A stretch of 64,000 nucleotides of DNA from Rikenellaceae bacterium (GCA_015059685.1 SUZW01000001.1:103603-167602); one strand, 5' to 3'; positions 9,502 through 19,519 are shown, counted from the stretch's first letter. The notes: generated by a model from the letters alone, not told the origin. Program-made: numbers and translations.

Positions 9502-11283
9502 ATGGAGAAGTTTATCGTATCGGCTCGAAAGTATCGCCCTGCCACCTTTGCAAGCGTGGTGGGCCAAAACCACATCACCTCGACGCTCAAGAATGCCATC
9601 GAGCGTGGTCAGTTGGCACACGCCTATCTCTTTTGCGGACCCCGAGGTGTCGGCAAGACCACTTGCGCCCGCATCTTTGCGAAGGCCATAAACTGCCTCT
9701 CGCCAAATGGTGCCGAGGCGTGTGATCAGTGCGACTCGTGTCGCTCGTTCAACGAAAATCGCTCGCTCAATATCCACGAGCTTGATGCTGCATCGAACAA
9801 CTCGGTCGAGGATATCCGCCTTCTTATTGAGCAGGTGCGAGTTCTGCCACAGATAGGTCGCTACTCGGTATTTATCATCGACGAGGTGCACATGCTCTCG
9901 GCAGCAGCCTTCAACGCCTTCCTCAAGACGCTGGAGGAGCCTCCGCAGCACGCCATATTTATCCTCGCCACAACCGAGAAGCACAAGATTATACCAACCA
10001 TCCTCTCCCGTTGTCAGATTTACGATTTCAATCGTATTCGTGTGGAGGATGCAGTGGGCTATCTCCGCTATATCGCCCAGAGTGAGGGTGTGGAGGCCGA
10101 CGAGGAGTCGCTCAACCTTATCGCACAGAAGGCCGATGGCGGTATGCGTGATGCTCTGTCGATGTTCGACAAGGCGGTGTCGTTCTGCGGTGCGAAGTTG
10201 GAGTACAAGGCTGTGGCAGCGACCTTGAATGTTCTCGATTACGAAACATATTTCCATTTTACGGAGTTGCTCCTGCAGGGCGATTATGTAAATGCTCTCT
10301 TGGAGTATGATGCAGTGCTTACAAAGGGCTTCTCGGGCCAGATATTTATGGCGGGCTTGAACCAACACTTCCGTGACCTGATGATGGCACGAGGGGCGGG
10401 TATATCGCTTATAGAATATACGGGCTCGTTGCTCGAGAAGTATCGTACGCAGGCGGCAAAGTGTGACGGAGCCTTCCTCTTTGGAGCTATATCGTTGCTT
10501 ACCGAGGCCGATTCGAAGCTTCGCACGGCAACATCGCAACGACTTCTGGTTGAGCTCACGCTGATGAAGATTGCAGCGCTCGGCCAAAAAAAAAACGATG
10601 ATTTAGAGCTGCCCACGCAGACAACCTATCAGCTGCCAAACCTAAACGAAGCGCCACAGGTGACGGTTGTCGCAACGCCAACCACGCAGGCGCAACCACA
10701 GGCGCAACCACAAGCCGAGGCTAAATCGGAGGCACCGGCACCACAACCGGCACCACAACCGGTATCGCAGCTTATCGCAGAGCCTGTTGCTCCGACCGCA
10801 TCGCAACCAACCTCACAATCGACACCACAACGCAGAGCAAGTCGCTTGGGTGGGTCGTTGCAGGATATAATGGCGCAGGTGTCGGCTCCAACGGAGGGTG
10901 AAGGTAACCCATTGGAGGTGATGATAGATCCCGAGAGTGAGGCAAAACTCAACGCTGCGAAGGAGCAGATTGTGAAGCGTATGTGCGACGAGCGAGCACG
11001 CTTTGTGTCGGCATTCGAGAATATCCGTTTCGAGGGCAACACCGTGATTTTGGCGGTACCGACAGATGGCTTGCGTGACGAGTTGCTCGGTATGCGTTTC
11101 GAGATTTTGAAATCTATAGTCGAGATAGCGGGGATAAAGGGTATCCTCGAGATGACTATCGAGGTCAAGGATATAGAGTTCAAGTTGAAACCCGTGAAGC
11201 TGGAGGATCGTGAGGCTCACATCCTCAAGTTGGCCCCCGAGATGGGCTACTTGGCACAGCTTTTTGACACGATGAACGAGTAG
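9502..11283 (+). CDS. dnaX: DNA polymerase III subunit gamma/tau
   Basis: MEKFIVSARKYRPATFASVVGQNHITSTLKNAIERGQLAHAYLFCGPRGVGKTTCARIFAKAINC; Pro/Gln-rich linker and tau C-terminus. Track start 9460 is upstream of the likely promoter. Confidence 0.95.
   Translation: MEKFIVSARKYRPATFASVVGQNHITSTLKNAIERGQLAHAYLFCGPRGVGKTTCARIFAKAINCLSPNGAEACDQCDSCRSFNENRSLNIHELDAASNNSVEDIRLLIEQVRVLPQIGRYSVFIIDEVHMLSAAAFNAFLKTLEEPPQHAIFILATTEKHKIIPTILSRCQIYDFNRIRVEDAVGYLRYIAQSEGVEADEESLNLIAQKADGGMRDALSMFDKAVSFCGAKLEYKAVAATLNVLDYETYFHFTELLLQGDYVNALLEYDAVLTKGFSGQIFMAGLNQHFRDLMMARGAGISLIEYTGSLLEKYRTQAAKCDGAFLFGAISLLTEADSKLRTATSQRLLVELTLMKIAALGQKKNDDLELPTQTTYQLPNLNEAPQVTVVATPTTQAQPQAQPQAEAKSEAPAPQPAPQPVSQLIAEPVAPTASQPTSQSTPQRRASRLGGSLQDIMAQVSAPTEGEGNPLEVMIDPESEAKLNAAKEQIVKRMCDERARFVSAFENIRFEGNTVILAVPTDGLRDELLGMRFEILKSIVEIAGIKGILEMTIEVKDIEFKLKPVKLEDREAHILKLAPEMGYLAQLFDTMNE
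10586..10595 (+). promoter_or_regulatory. A10 slippery tract, predicted programmed slippage/frameshift site
   Basis: ggc cAA AAA AAA AAc gat gat tta; 11 A gives ..cga TGA, 9 A gives ..acg atg att TAG. Confidence 0.6.
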
Positions 11284-11316
11284 AAAGTTAAACAACAAAA
11301 TATAGTTAGAAAAGAG

Positions 11317-12615
11317 ATGAGTAGAAAGAATTTTGTAGAGGAGTTGCAGTGGCGAGGTATGATCCACACGATTATGCCCGGTGCCGAGGAGCAACTCGCA
11401 AAGGAGATGACAACGGCTTACCTTGGTATTGACCCTACGGCAGACTCGCTGCATATCGGTCACTTGGTGGGCGTGATGATATTGAAGCACTTGCAGATGT
11501 GCGGACACCGCCCAATCGCCTTGGTCGGAGGTGCTACGGGAATGATTGGTGACCCTTCGGGTAAGTCGCAGGAGCGCAACCTGCTGAACGAGGAGGCTTT
11601 GCGCCACAATCAGGAGGCTATCAAGGCACAGTTGGCTCGTCTTATCGACTTCGACTCGGATGCCGAGAATGCAGCCGTGATGGTGAACAACTACGACTGG
11701 ATGAAGGAGTTTTCGTTCCTCGATTTCGCCCGTGATATCGGTAAGTGCATTACCGTAAACTATATGATGGCCAAAGACTCGGTCAAGAAGCGTTTTAATG
11801 GCGAGGGCGATGGTATGTCGTTCACCGAGTTTACATATCAGCTCTTGCAGGGTTACGACTTCCTGCACCTCTACCAGACTATGAACTGCAAGTTGCAGCT
11901 TGGTGGAGCAGACCAATGGGGCAACATCACCACGGGTACGGAGCTTATTCGTCGCAAACTCGGCTCGGAGGCGGAGGCATTTGCTATCACCTGCCCACTT
12001 ATCACAAAGGCTGACGGCACGAAGTTCGGCAAGACCGAGAGTGGCAATGTATGGCTCGATGCCCGCTACACCTCGCCATACAAGTTCTATCAGTTCTGGC
12101 TCAATGTTAGCGATGACGATGCAAAGCGTTACATCAAGATTTTCACTCTGCTCGACCGTGAGACTATTGAGAAGTTGATTGCCGAGCACGACGAAGCACC
12201 ACACTTGCGACTCTTGCAGAAGCGTTTGGCCGAGGAGGTTACAACGATGATACACTCTCGTGAGGAGTACGAGAAGGCTGTCGAGGCTTCGCAGATACTC
12301 TTCGGACAATCTACATCGGAGGCGTTGCATCGCCTCGATGAGCAGACCCTGTTGCAGGTCTTCGATGGTGTTCCGCAGTTCAAGGTGTCGAAGGAGGAGT
12401 TGGGTTGCTCGTTTATCGACCTCTGTGCCGAGAAGTCGTCTATCTTCCCATCGAAGGGTGAGTGCCGCAAGATGATACAGGGCGGAGGCGTGTCGCTCAA
12501 CAAGGAGAAGGTGACCGACATTCAGCGCACCGTAACTGCCGAGGATTTGATTGCCGAGAAGTATATCTTGGTGCAGCGAGGTAAGAAGAACTACTATCTT
12601 GTAATTGTTGAGTAG
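11317..12615 (+). CDS. tyrS: Tyrosyl-tRNA synthetase
   Basis: ..[55 protein letters not shown].. Confidence 0.97.
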   Translation: MSRKNFVEELQWRGMIHTIMPGAEEQLAKEMTTAYLGIDPTADSLHIGHLVGVMILKHLQMCGHRPIALVGGATGMIGDPSGKSQERNLLNEEALRHNQEAIKAQLARLIDFDSDAENAAVMVNNYDWMKEFSFLDFARDIGKCITVNYMMAKDSVKKRFNGEGDGMSFTEFTYQLLQGYDFLHLYQTMNCKLQLGGADQWGNITTGTELIRRKLGSEAEAFAITCPLITKADGTKFGKTESGNVWLDARYTSPYKFYQFWLNVSDDDAKRYIKIFTLLDRETIEKLIAEHDEAPHLRLLQKRLAEEVTTMIHSREEYEKAVEASQILFGQSTSEALHRLDEQTLLQVFDGVPQFKVSKEELGCSFIDLCAEKSSIFPSKGECRKMIQGGGVSLNKEKVTDIQRTVTAEDLIAEKYILVQRGKKNYYLVIVE

Positions 12616-12977
12616 TGAGCGCAAAATTATATACAATCGAGTTGGAGGGTATGGATTTCCACGCCCTCCATGGTTGTTACGAGTTGGAGCGACAGACAGG
12701 AAGCCACTTCGAGGTGTCGTTGCGCATCACAGCCGAACTGGGAACGGTTGCCGATGATGACGATGTGACGAAGGCGGTGAACTATCTGACCGTATATGAG
12801 GTGGTGCGTGAGCAGATGGGGCGCACGCAACACACCATCGAGCGAGTAGCGCAAAATATCATAGATGCTCTGCACGAGCGTTTTCCGCAGATTTGCGAAA
12901 CGGAGTGTCGGGTGACAAAGGTTGCCCCACCGCTTGGAGGTAAGGTGGCGCGAGTGAGCGTAATACTTCGAGGTTAA
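12615..12977 (+). CDS. folB: Dihydroneopterin aldolase (GTG start overlapping the tyrS TAG)
   Basis: IELEGMDFHALHGCYELERQTGSHFEVSLRI..; 120 aa. Confidence 0.88.
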   Translation: MSAKLYTIELEGMDFHALHGCYELERQTGSHFEVSLRITAELGTVADDDDVTKAVNYLTVYEVVREQMGRTQHTIERVAQNIIDALHERFPQICETECRVTKVAPPLGGKVARVSVILRG

Positions 12978-13004
12978 TGGGGGATTAGGTTATTTGGGTT
13001 TATA

Positions 13005-14309
13005 ATGAGAGAAGGAAATAACAACTCTTTTGGTAGTAAGATAGGCGCAGTATTGGTTGCTGCTGGCAGTGCGATAGGCTTGGGTAGTATTTGGCGTTTT
13101 CCCTATATCGCAGGCGAGAATGGCGGTGGAGCATTCGTGTTGCTCTACCTCGTTTGTGTGTTGATACTCGGCATACCTGTTATGTTGTCGGAGTTTGCTA
13201 TCGGCACACACACCCGCAAAGGCCCCGTGAAGGCCTACGAGCAGTTCTCAAAGTGGTGGAAACCGCTTGGCTACAACAGTATCATCGTTTCGACGCTCAT
13301 TTCGGGCTTCTACTACATTGTGGCGGGTTGGTCGCTCTACTACTTTGTCACATCGATTGATGGTACGCTCTACTCGGGTGAGGAGTTTCACTCGATATTC
13401 GAGAGGTTTACCTCGTCGTGGAAGGAGCCGTTCTACACGATGCTCTTTATCCTGATGACTCATATCGTGGTGGCACGAGGTGTCCGCAAGGGGTTGGAGC
13501 GCACGGCAGAGTGGGTTATGCCCATTCTCTTCGTGATGCTTATAGCTATGGCTCTGCGCTCGGCAACAATGGAGGGTGCTGCCAAAGGCTACGAGTTCCT
13601 CTTTAAGCCCGACTTCTCGAAGGCTTTTACCGTGAAAACCATCGTAAGTGCCATAGGTCAGGCGTTCTTCTCACTCTCGATAGGCTTGGGCTGCCTCATA
13701 ACCTTCGCATCCTACTTTAAGAGGGGGACAAACCTCTCGACTACAGCGTGGTCGGCATCGTTGATGACCTTCTTTGTGGCGGTGCTGTCGGGTATGGTTA
13801 TCTTCCCTGCGGTGTTCAGTGTCAAGGGGTTGGAGCCGACACAGGGCCCGACACTTATCTTTGAAACACTACCTTTCGTGTTTAAGGATATGGCGATGCC
13901 GGAGTTTTGGTCGGCCGTATTCTTCTTGTTGATAGCTTTGGCTGCCTTGACCTCGACAATAACATTTCACGAGGTTATCACGGAGTATTTCCAGGAGCAC
14001 CACAACCTCACCCGACAAAAGGGTGCTGCCATATCAACAGCGATAGCCGTTGTGTCGGCAATATTGTGTCTGTGGTCGGGCAAGATTTTCGACTTTTTCG
14101 ATATGATTACAGCCGATGTGCTGATGCCACTCGGGGGTCTGCTGACCTGCATCTTTGCCGGGTGGGCGTTTAAGCGTGCCGACTTCCGCAAGGAGATTTC
14201 AAACAATGGCACTCTGCGTGCGCCACTCTTCGGGCTGCTGGTCTTTCTGCTGAAGTGGGTTGCTCCGATGCTTATAGGTACTACCTTTATATATAATTTG
14301 ATATTTTAA
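13005..14309 (+). CDS. Sodium-dependent transporter, NSS family
   Basis: GSKIGAVLVAAGSAIGLGSIWRFPYIAGENGGGAFVLLYL. Confidence 0.95.
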   Translation: MREGNNNSFGSKIGAVLVAAGSAIGLGSIWRFPYIAGENGGGAFVLLYLVCVLILGIPVMLSEFAIGTHTRKGPVKAYEQFSKWWKPLGYNSIIVSTLISGFYYIVAGWSLYYFVTSIDGTLYSGEEFHSIFERFTSSWKEPFYTMLFILMTHIVVARGVRKGLERTAEWVMPILFVMLIAMALRSATMEGAAKGYEFLFKPDFSKAFTVKTIVSAIGQAFFSLSIGLGCLITFASYFKRGTNLSTTAWSASLMTFFVAVLSGMVIFPAVFSVKGLEPTQGPTLIFETLPFVFKDMAMPEFWSAVFFLLIALAALTSTITFHEVITEYFQEHHNLTRQKGAAISTAIAVVSAILCLWSGKIFDFFDMITADVLMPLGGLLTCIFAGWAFKRADFRKEISNNGTLRAPLFGLLVFLLKWVAPMLIGTTFIYNLIF

Positions 14310-14406
14310 CGCATATTTTTGTTGAGTAGGCTCGAAGAGATGAGTTTTTTGCATAAATTTGCGGCCGTTAGTAGAAGTTATTTAGGTTTATAAATTATTT
14401 TGGTAT

Positions 14407-16926
14407 ATGAGAAAGATTTTTTATTCAATCGCAGTGCTGGCGACAATGTTTGTTGTGTCATCGTGCGAAAATGATGGAGTAGGCAATGGTGGCGACGATG
14501 TTGTTGCTGTTGTTGCAACGCTCGAGAATGGTCGTCGATGGAGCATTGGCGACGAGGTGATTATAAATGGTGGCAAGTACACTGTAAATGAAGGTGAAAG
14601 CTCTACCACCATTATAGGCAATGTTGATGCAGCCGACAAATATTGCGCAGCATACGATATCGGCAATGGCTCGATTGTGGGCACCACGCTCAACTTTGAG
14701 GTTGCCTCTGTGCAGGGCCCTGCCTTGTCTATGGCAAAGCCGATGGTGGCATCGAACACCAAACCGAACCTGGTGTTCAAGAACCTCCTCGGAACATTGA
14801 GTCTGTCGGTATCGGGTAGTGGCACTATTACCCGTGTTATTGTAAGCTCACCCGAGGCACCTATCGCAGGAAATGGTAGCGTAGAGATCGACTTCTCGGG
14901 CTCACCCGTTGTCACGATGGGTAGCGATGGTGCTCGTTCCATCACGGTAGATTTGGGCGAGGGCGTAGCACTTCCTGCATCGGTAGATCTGAATTTGCCT
15001 GCAAATATTTATGCCGGACTTGTGGTTACAATCTATGGCACCGACAACGAGGTTATGAGCGCAAAGAGCCTCTCGGCAGTAGAGGTATCTCGTGGCGAGG
15101 TTGCCACGGTCAATGTGGAGTACACTCCAGATGCAGAGGCTCCGACCTATCTTACAGCAACATTGGAGGCTGACGCTGATGGCGTGGCTCACACTTGGTT
15201 GTCGAACTCGGTGTTGTATGTGAATGGCGTTCCTGCACAGATTGCAGGAGGCGTAGGCACAGCAAATGGTGAGTTTGGCCCTGTGTCGAGTGCCGACACC
15301 TACTATGTATCGACCTCGTCGGCTTCGGCAAATGGTTTGAGTGGTCAGGCTTTGCGTACCGCTATCCCTACTACGCAGCGTTATGGCGCAGCTCTCTCGA
15401 CCTTAAACCCTGCCGTGGGTAAGACAACCTCGAATGAGGTGGCATTGAGCTACCTTGCAGGTGGCGTAAGTGTTGAGGTTGCAGGTCCGCATATTCTGCG
15501 TACCGTAACCCTCTCAGGTATGAATAATCGTCGTCTTAGCGGCAATGGCGTTGTCGATTTATCGACCTCGACAGCCCGCCTGTCGTTGAATTCGGATGCA
15601 TCGAAGGATATAGTTGTTGATTGTGGCACTGCGGGTGTAAATATCGAAAGTGGTGCAACATTCCGCTTCGTCTTGCCTGCCGACAACTACGCTGAGGGCT
15701 TTACCCTCTCGTTGGTTGATGCCAACGGACAGACCTTCTCGGCAGAACTTGCAGGTGTCGCTGTTGAGCGCAACAAGATTGCAGCCTTGGAGAAGGTTGA
15801 GTGGGAGAGTGCGCAGGGCGATGGCAACAACCTCAGCAAACTCGGCTACTCGAACTGCTATATGGTTCACATGGAGGGCGACTACACCTTCAAGACTCGC
15901 AAGGTGGATAACACCGCTATCAACAACATTGCCAAGGCCGATTGGTTGTGGGTTTCGGTTGTTGAGGGCAAGAGTGGCAACGCTCTTATCTCGAATGTGA
16001 AGTATGAGGATGGTACAATCAGCTTTACCGCTTCGGCAGAGAAGGGTAACGCCTTGATTGCCGCATTCGATGGCGAGGGTAATATCGTATGGTCGTGGCA
16101 TATTTGGCTTACCGATATGCCTGAGGTTTATGACTACCAGAACAACAGCATACCACAGAGTGGCGGTTTGACAGATGGCTACTACTGTATGGACCGAAAC
16201 CTCGGTGCTACTTCGGCAGAGTTGCTCGGTGGCTACGAGACATTTGGCCTCTACTATCAGTGGGGTCGTAAGGACCCATTCATAGGCGATAAGCAGGAGG
16301 AGCGTAAACGCGATACCGAGGCTGGTGGTTGGAAAGATGTTGTACCGGCATTTGGCAATGGCTCACAGCTCACAATCTGCAATAGCGCATATTCGCAGGC
16401 ACAGTGGGTATCAACGGCTACATCCGATGAGATAGGCACAATAGAGTATGCTACGGCACACCCTATGACATTCCTCCACACAGGTACCGGCAGTAAGTCA
16501 AATTGGCGAGCAAAATCAACCCTTACATCTGACGAGATGTATGATGCCGACAAGAATTTGTGGCGCCCATTCCAAAAGAGTAACTACGATCCGTGTCCAG
16601 TGGGTTATCAAGTGCCTCGTAGGGCTATGTGGGTTAGCTTGGTAAGCGAAAACAGTGTACATACCGAGTATAAGGGTTTTGTGCACACCACAGACCTCGG
16701 TGCAAAGGTATGGTATCCATCAGCGGGCTATCGTAGCGCACACCCTGCTGACTTGGGCTCGCTGATGAGTGTGCAGAACGATACAGGTTTCGTAAAGATA
16801 TGGTCTTCGGAGTTGGAGGTTGCCGAAAGTTCGTACTGTTTCACCTTCGACTATCCAATGTTCTACGCAGGTCAGGGTGCAAACTGGGGCCACGGCTACA
16901 ATGTAAGATGTGTTAAGGCGTACTAA
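14407..16926 (+). CDS. Fimbrillin-like lipoprotein with C-terminal FISUMP domain
   Basis: Lipobox MFVVSSC; C-terminal YYCMDRNLGATSAE..GLYYQWGRKDPF..WRPFQKSNYDPCPVGYQVP. Confidence 0.85.
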   Translation: MRKIFYSIAVLATMFVVSSCENDGVGNGGDDVVAVVATLENGRRWSIGDEVIINGGKYTVNEGESSTTIIGNVDAADKYCAAYDIGNGSIVGTTLNFEVASVQGPALSMAKPMVASNTKPNLVFKNLLGTLSLSVSGSGTITRVIVSSPEAPIAGNGSVEIDFSGSPVVTMGSDGARSITVDLGEGVALPASVDLNLPANIYAGLVVTIYGTDNEVMSAKSLSAVEVSRGEVATVNVEYTPDAEAPTYLTATLEADADGVAHTWLSNSVLYVNGVPAQIAGGVGTANGEFGPVSSADTYYVSTSSASANGLSGQALRTAIPTTQRYGAALSTLNPAVGKTTSNEVALSYLAGGVSVEVAGPHILRTVTLSGMNNRRLSGNGVVDLSTSTARLSLNSDASKDIVVDCGTAGVNIESGATFRFVLPADNYAEGFTLSLVDANGQTFSAELAGVAVERNKIAALEKVEWESAQGDGNNLSKLGYSNCYMVHMEGDYTFKTRKVDNTAINNIAKADWLWVSVVEGKSGNALISNVKYEDGTISFTASAEKGNALIAAFDGEGNIVWSWHIWLTDMPEVYDYQNNSIPQSGGLTDGYYCMDRNLGATSAELLGGYETFGLYYQWGRKDPFIGDKQEERKRDTEAGGWKDVVPAFGNGSQLTICNSAYSQAQWVSTATSDEIGTIEYATAHPMTFLHTGTGSKSNWRAKSTLTSDEMYDADKNLWRPFQKSNYDPCPVGYQVPRRAMWVSLVSENSVHTEYKGFVHTTDLGAKVWYPSAGYRSAHPADLGSLMSVQNDTGFVKIWSSELEVAESSYCFTFDYPMFYAGQGANWGHGYNVRCVKAY

Positions 16927-16946
16927 TAATAGAGAGAATAGAAGAT

Positions 16947-18437
16947 ATGAAAAATATATTTTTAGCACTCGCTTGTGCAGCACTTGTGTTGTTGGCACCA
17001 GCCTGCAACAATGTAAACGGCGGTGATGATAGCAACAACAATATCACCCTCGAGGTTGCTCCCGAGAAGGTTGTATTTACTGCGGAGGGAGGCGTTGAGG
17101 CTGTTACAATCTCAACAAATGGAGATAGCTGGGACTTTACCAACGCCACTTCGTGGCTTGAGGTCTATGCCAATGGCTCGGAACTTACGCTTGTGGCTCT
17201 CGACTACTATGGCAAGGTTAATCGTAACGGTGAGGTTGTGGTTATAGCAACCAAGGGAGCCGATTTTGTAAAGAAGAGCATCGTTGTAGAGCAGGTGGCT
17301 CCGGGTGGGTCGTCGTCGGATGGTGATGCGAATTTCGAGTGCGAGGTGTTCAAGCAGATTGTGCTCGACTACTACGACCAGAATAACGATGGCTCATTGT
17401 CGGCCGAGGAGGCAGCAGCTGTGACCGACCTAACCCTCACATACGAGGAGAATGGCGAATATGGCAAGATAACCTCGCTCGCCGGTATCAAGAATTTCAA
17501 GAACCTCGTAAATCTCGATTGCGACTACAATGCCATCTCCAAGCTCGACTTGAGTGGTATGGAGAAGTTGGAGTATGTTGATTGCAGCCACAACACTATT
17601 GAGGAGATTAATCTAAATAACTGCCCTAATTTGAAGTGGTTGTATGCGAATATGAACAGCGTCAGCACGCTTCATCTCGATGGTTGCAATAAGCTGATGA
17701 CCTTACAGGCATATAAGAATAGTATTAGCAGCCTTGATGTTAGTGGCTTGCAGGATTTGGAGTACTTCGATTTAATGTTCAACACATTGACCGAGGTGAG
17801 ATTTAACGATTGTCCGAAGTTGAAAGTTGCATCACTGGGCAATAATAAGCTTATGTCATTGGAGTTGAAGGGTTTGCCGGCGATGTACACTTTGGGCTGC
17901 TACTCGAACAATATCTCTTCGCTCGATCTCTCGGAGTTGCCGAACCTCGAAATGCTCGAATGTTACAACAATAATATCTCTTCGCTTGACCTCTCGAAGA
18001 ATGCGAAACTTGCAACGCTGACTTGCCAAAACAACCTTATCAGCGAACTCAATATCGAGGGCTGCTCGGCATTGAAGAAGCTCGACTGCGAAAACAATCG
18101 TTTGAGTGGAACACTCGACACTTCGGCATATCCAAAGCTCTACTACCTCTATTGTGGCGGAAACAACATTTCGGAGTTGGTGATAAATAACAATACGGCT
18201 CTCACTGATGTAGATTGCGCAAATACACAGATTACAGCGTTGAATATATCGTCGCTTGTGGAGCTTACCTCGCTCAAAGCAAATGATTGCCGCCTTGTGG
18301 AGTTGGACGCAAGCAACAATCTCAAACTCGAAACGCTCTATTTGCAGGGCAACCCACTTACCAAGTTGGTGCTTGCAAACGGCCAGAGCATCAACGATTT
18401 GAAACTCGATAACCACGATGTGATTGAGTATAAATAG
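16947..18437 (+). CDS. Leucine-rich-repeat surface lipoprotein with BACON domain and EF-hand/dockerin-like motif
   Basis: Lipobox LAPAC; YYDQNNDGSLSAEEAAAVTDL; repeats ISSLDLSELPNLEMLECYNNN. Confidence 0.85.
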   Translation: MKNIFLALACAALVLLAPACNNVNGGDDSNNNITLEVAPEKVVFTAEGGVEAVTISTNGDSWDFTNATSWLEVYANGSELTLVALDYYGKVNRNGEVVVIATKGADFVKKSIVVEQVAPGGSSSDGDANFECEVFKQIVLDYYDQNNDGSLSAEEAAAVTDLTLTYEENGEYGKITSLAGIKNFKNLVNLDCDYNAISKLDLSGMEKLEYVDCSHNTIEEINLNNCPNLKWLYANMNSVSTLHLDGCNKLMTLQAYKNSISSLDVSGLQDLEYFDLMFNTLTEVRFNDCPKLKVASLGNNKLMSLELKGLPAMYTLGCYSNNISSLDLSELPNLEMLECYNNNISSLDLSKNAKLATLTCQNNLISELNIEGCSALKKLDCENNRLSGTLDTSAYPKLYYLYCGGNNISELVINNNTALTDVDCANTQITALNISSLVELTSLKANDCRLVELDASNNLKLETLYLQGNPLTKLVLANGQSINDLKLDNHDVIEYK

Positions 18438-18489
18438 ACCCTTCGCATCGTTAGAACAGGAGCTATATAAATATAATTAGAGTTCTGTA

Positions 18490-18532
18490 AATGAGGCCGA
18501 CCAAAAAGTTGTTTTGGTTGGCCTCTCTTTTG
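18490..18532 (+). terminator. Candidate intrinsic terminator after the LRR gene
   Basis: gaggccgaccaaaa agttg ttttggttggcctc tctttt. Confidence 0.6.
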
Positions 18533-18580
18533 CGAAGAAACGGGGCTTGCTCACAGATTTACAAAATATGGTAATGCAGC

Positions 18581-18650
18581 CAAAAACACAAGCAGACGAC
18601 TTAAAAAAGTCGTCTGCTCTGCAATTTTGGAGGTCTGAAGCGGATTCGAA
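18581..18650 (-). repeat. Partial copy of tRNA-Cys 3' end plus its downstream hairpin
   Basis: cagacgacttaaaaaagtcgtctgctctgca..gaggtctgaagcggattcgaa, repeated at 18828-18898. Confidence 0.75.
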
Positions 18651-18878
18651 GCAAGGGCATAGCCCGCGCTCGCGGGGATACCTATTTGCACAGACGCAGT
18701 CGAGCAATTATATAAAATATCCCCGCAACCCTGCATCCAAAGGTGAGCAATACGCTAACCGTAGCAGAGCAGCAGCCGTAAGGCTGTGAGGGAGTTTTGG
18801 TGGGTGGGAGCTTGCTCACAAACCCACTAAAACACAAACAGACGACTTAAAAAAGTCGTCTGCTCTGCATTTTTTTCG

Positions 18879-18949
18879 AGGTCTGAAGCGGATTCGAACC
18901 GCTGTACGAGGTTTTGCAGACCTCTGCCTAGCCACTCGGCCATCAGACC
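18879..18949 (-). tRNA. tRNA-Cys (anticodon GCA)
   Basis: RC GGTCTGATGGCCGAGTGGCTAGGCAGAGGTCTGCAAAACCTCGTACAGCGGTTCGAATCCGCTTCAGACCT; acceptor GGTCTGA/TCAGACC pairs, T-loop TTCGAAT. Confidence 0.93.
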
Positions 18950-19087
18950 ATTTCCGTTATTCGGTCTGCAAAAGTACAAACTTTTTTCCAAATTCCAAAA
19001 TTTTTCAAATTTTTGTTGCGAAACTTCGCTTTTAAGTTGAAATTCATTCGGTTGAAGTGCAATATCGTACCAGATTATCGAACAAAA

Positions 19088-19287
19088 GAAGGGACTCGAA
19101 CGGCGTCAGCAGCCGAGAGCAGACCGAAGGGAGGTTGTTTCAATCGAAGATTGTCGGGATTGATGGGCGCTGTGGCGAAAATTTTTTTAGACACAATCGC
19201 ACAACAATCACGAGTATTTGCGTAGCAAACAACAACCGACCATAGACAAGTCAGCCGAGGCGCCACAAGCTGACCGAGTCCCTTTAT
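19088..19287. repeat. Imperfect inverted-repeat region whose ends resemble the tRNA-Leu 3' end
   Basis: agggactcgaac near 19090 and cgagtccctttatc near 19276, both matching tRNA-Leu T-arm/acceptor sequence. Confidence 0.5.
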
Positions 19288-19325
19288 CAAACGAAAACCG
19301 AGCAGAAAAATCTGCTCGGTTGAAG

Positions 19326-19407
19326 TGCGGATAAAGGGACTCGAACCCCCACGCCTCTCGGCACCAGATCCTAAGTCTGGCGTGGCTACCAATTACACCA
19401 TATCCGC
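19326..19407 (-). tRNA. tRNA-Leu (anticodon TAG)
   Basis: RC GCGGATATGGTGTAATTGGTAGCCACGCCAGACTTAGGATCTGGTGCCGAGAGGCGTGGGGGTTCGAGTCCCTTTATCCGCA; anticodon loop CTTAGGA, variable arm present. Confidence 0.93.
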
Positions 19408-19519
19408 CTTTGTGTGGGTACAAAGGTAGCCATTTTTTTACAATTCGCAACCTTGCTCACTCTTTTTTAGGGAAAATTCGCACAAAAGTGCTAAATTTGC
19501 ACAATATTAGAGAATTACC

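Noticed and set aside
9484-10587. 367-aa minus-strand ORF
   Set aside because: Antisense shadow of dnaX
10677-10830. CACAACCGG-type repeats in dnaX as a DNA repeat element
   Set aside because: Explained by the Pro/Gln/Ala-rich linker of the tau subunit
10813-12636. 607-aa minus-strand ORF
   Set aside because: Antisense to dnaX 3' end and tyrS, which is an unmistakable tyrosyl-tRNA synthetase
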